Under the pieces are notes generated by a model. The model was not told the DNA's origin, made no database searches, and worked only from the letters and a program-made list of their open reading frames with translations. Position numbers and translations under genes: made by a program. Shown here one piece after another: positions 62,390 through 64,000 of a stretch of 64,000 nt of DNA (position 1 is its first letter; each line of letters begins with the position of its first letter). This DNA comes from Folioceros fuciformis (Eukaryota; Anthocerotophyta; Anthocerotopsida; Anthocerotales), in contig JBNGIO010006316.1 of the NCBI GenBank assembly GCA_049999805.1, forward strand, positions 486,040 through 550,039. The letters run 5' to 3'.

Positions 62390-63006
62390 GGAGGACATTA
62401 AGGAGAGTCCAACCTAGGTGAATGACTCTACCGAGCAAGAGGACATTAAAGAGAGTCCAACCTGGGTGAATGAGGAGGACATTAAGGAGAGTCCAACTTG
62501 GGTGAATGAGGAGGACATTAAGGAGGGTCCAACCTAGGTGAATGAATCTACCGAGCAAGAGGACATTAAGGAGAGTCCAACCTAGGTGAATGGCTCTATC
62601 AAGGAGCAGAGGACATAAAGGAGAGTCATTAAGGAGAGTCCAACCTAGGTGAATGGCTCTATCAAGGAGCAGCAGGACATTAAGGAGAGTCCAACCTAGG
62701 TGAATGGCTCTATCAAGGAGCAGGAGGACATTAAGGAGAGTCCAACCTAGGTGAATGGCTCTATCAAGGAGCAGGAGGACATTAAGGAGAGTCCAACCTA
62801 GGTGAATGGCTCTATCAAGGAGCAGGAGGACATTAAGGAGAGTCCAACCTAGGTGAATGGCTCTATCAAGGANNNNNNNNNNNNNNNNNNNNNNNNNNNN
62901 NNNNNNNNNNNNNNNNNNNNNNNNNNNNNNNNNNNNNNNNNNNNNNNNNNNNNNNNNNNNNNNNNNNNNNNNGCAGGAGGACATTAAGGAGAGTCCAACC
63001 TAGATA
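62390..63006. repeat. 51-bp minisatellite with internal gap
   Basis: The core unit is 51 bp (starts of GGACATTAAGGAGAGTCC at 62,675, 62,726, 62,777 and 62,828). Shorter, degenerate units lie at the left end from 62,390. The array continues beyond a 100-N gap (62,873-62,972). On the minus strand 51 bp equals 17 codons, so an uninterrupted frame encodes repeats of LDRAIHLGWTLLNVLLL; this is expected of any stop-free 51-bp unit and is not by itself evidence of a gene. Confidence 0.93.
62873..62972. other. Assembly gap (100 N)
   Basis: Exactly 100 N inside the 51-bp minisatellite; the phase of the repeat continues across it (CTATCAAGGA before, GCAGGAGG after). Confidence 0.99.
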
Positions 63007-63566
63007 AATGGCTCTACCCTTCTCACAGCATCCTTCTCGCGGCAAAGGAAGAAGGCCTAATAATTTATGTCCTTCAAAGGAGGCCTGGTTTACTCATTAT
63101 CACTAGTTAGCATGAAGGTTGTTGCTAGTAGAGGAAGGAAGGAGCTCGTCAAACGTGAATAATGATGTGATTTGAGTATAAAATAATGTAAATCTAATTA
63201 GTAAATTATAATGATATAGATTCATTGATATAAAGATAATCACTATACTTATTGTATATATGCTTAGGAGAATTCGGAAACTTTATCGAACTCATAGATT
63301 TTAAAGATATTTGGTATGTTTTGAAAATATAAATTACCGAGGTAAGTGCATAGAATTAAAGCTTGATATGAGAAATTCAAGTATTTAATAGCTACGCATC
63401 TTGAGATAGGTACCTACCTACTGTCTAGATTCCAATTTCCAAATATGGTGGCGAGTGTCGGGAACAGAGGACACTACAGAACGGGGGCAAGCGAAATGTT
63501 TTGTCCCGGGGCTCCATGTTCCACAAGCTGGTCTAGCACAATTGAGACTCCAAACTAGGACACGGC
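63007..63566. other. AT-rich intergenic DNA downstream of beta-tubulin
   Basis: A strongly AT-rich stretch (63,160-63,420) with no open frame of note, followed by the probable 3' untranslated region of the tubulin gene. No gene seen. Confidence 0.55.

Positions 63567-64000
<434 letters not shown>

Noticed and set aside
62390-63006. CRISPR-like array
   Set aside because: Units are contiguous 51-bp tandem copies without unique spacers, typical of a minisatellite in a nuclear genome.

Overview
The window is nuclear DNA of a streptophyte, most likely a spore-bearing land plant or a close algal relative. The genes are rich in short introns (mostly 80-150 bp) with GT..TGCAG borders. They encode plant-type families: a SYP2 syntaxin, an ECA3-type Ca2+ pump, an EDR4-like DUF3133 protein, a GFS12-like kinase/BEACH/WD40 protein, a RECQ4A-type helicase, KIN-1, a patellin and an RMR sorting receptor. 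I cannot name the genus. Gene bodies are GC-rich; several intergenic islands (about 1-1,100, 38,200-41,100, 53,100-54,000 and 63,000-63,450) are AT-rich and full of tandem repeats. Seven runs of exactly 100 N mark unsized assembly gaps, most of them in or beside repeats.

Layout, left to right: repeat-rich AT-rich DNA (1-1,820); SYP2 syntaxin (+, 1,821-3,393); ECA3 Ca2+-ATPase (-, 3,991-11,269), convergent with the syntaxin; an RGG/HABP4-type RNA-binding protein (+, 12,552-14,583), divergent from the pump; an EDR4-like protein (+, 15,822-18,874); an unrecognised acidic repeat protein (-, 19,966-21,102); a GFS12-like kinase/BEACH/WD40 protein (-, 21,828-28,513), head-to-head with a RECQ4A/BLM-type helicase (+, 29,012-35,147).

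The middle holds two secreted, cysteine-bearing paralogues that look like right-handed beta-helix proteins (-, 35,781-37,821 and 41,490-43,470). They are separated by an AT-rich insertion carrying a single-exon OTU-fold gene whose protease-like domain is split by a long repeat-containing insert (+, 39,231-40,562). Next come a DOT1-like SAM methyltransferase (+, 44,624-46,137), convergent with a KIN-1 kinesin (-, 46,436-49,667), then about 6 kb without a convincing gene.

The right end has a patellin Sec14/GOLD protein (+, 55,884-58,089), an RMR-type PA/TM/RING-H2 receptor (-, 59,733-61,432), a 51-bp minisatellite and the 3' part of a beta-tubulin gene (-, 63,567 to the window edge).

The genes are independent housekeeping units, not a cluster. 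Several act in endomembrane traffic: syntaxin, Ca2+ pump, GFS12, patellin and RMR. The least familiar content is the beta-helix pair with the OTU island between them. I saw no CRISPR array, bacterial operon, tRNA or rRNA. Exon borders were read by eye from conserved protein sequence and GT/AG signals; starts and stops are firmer than internal junctions.
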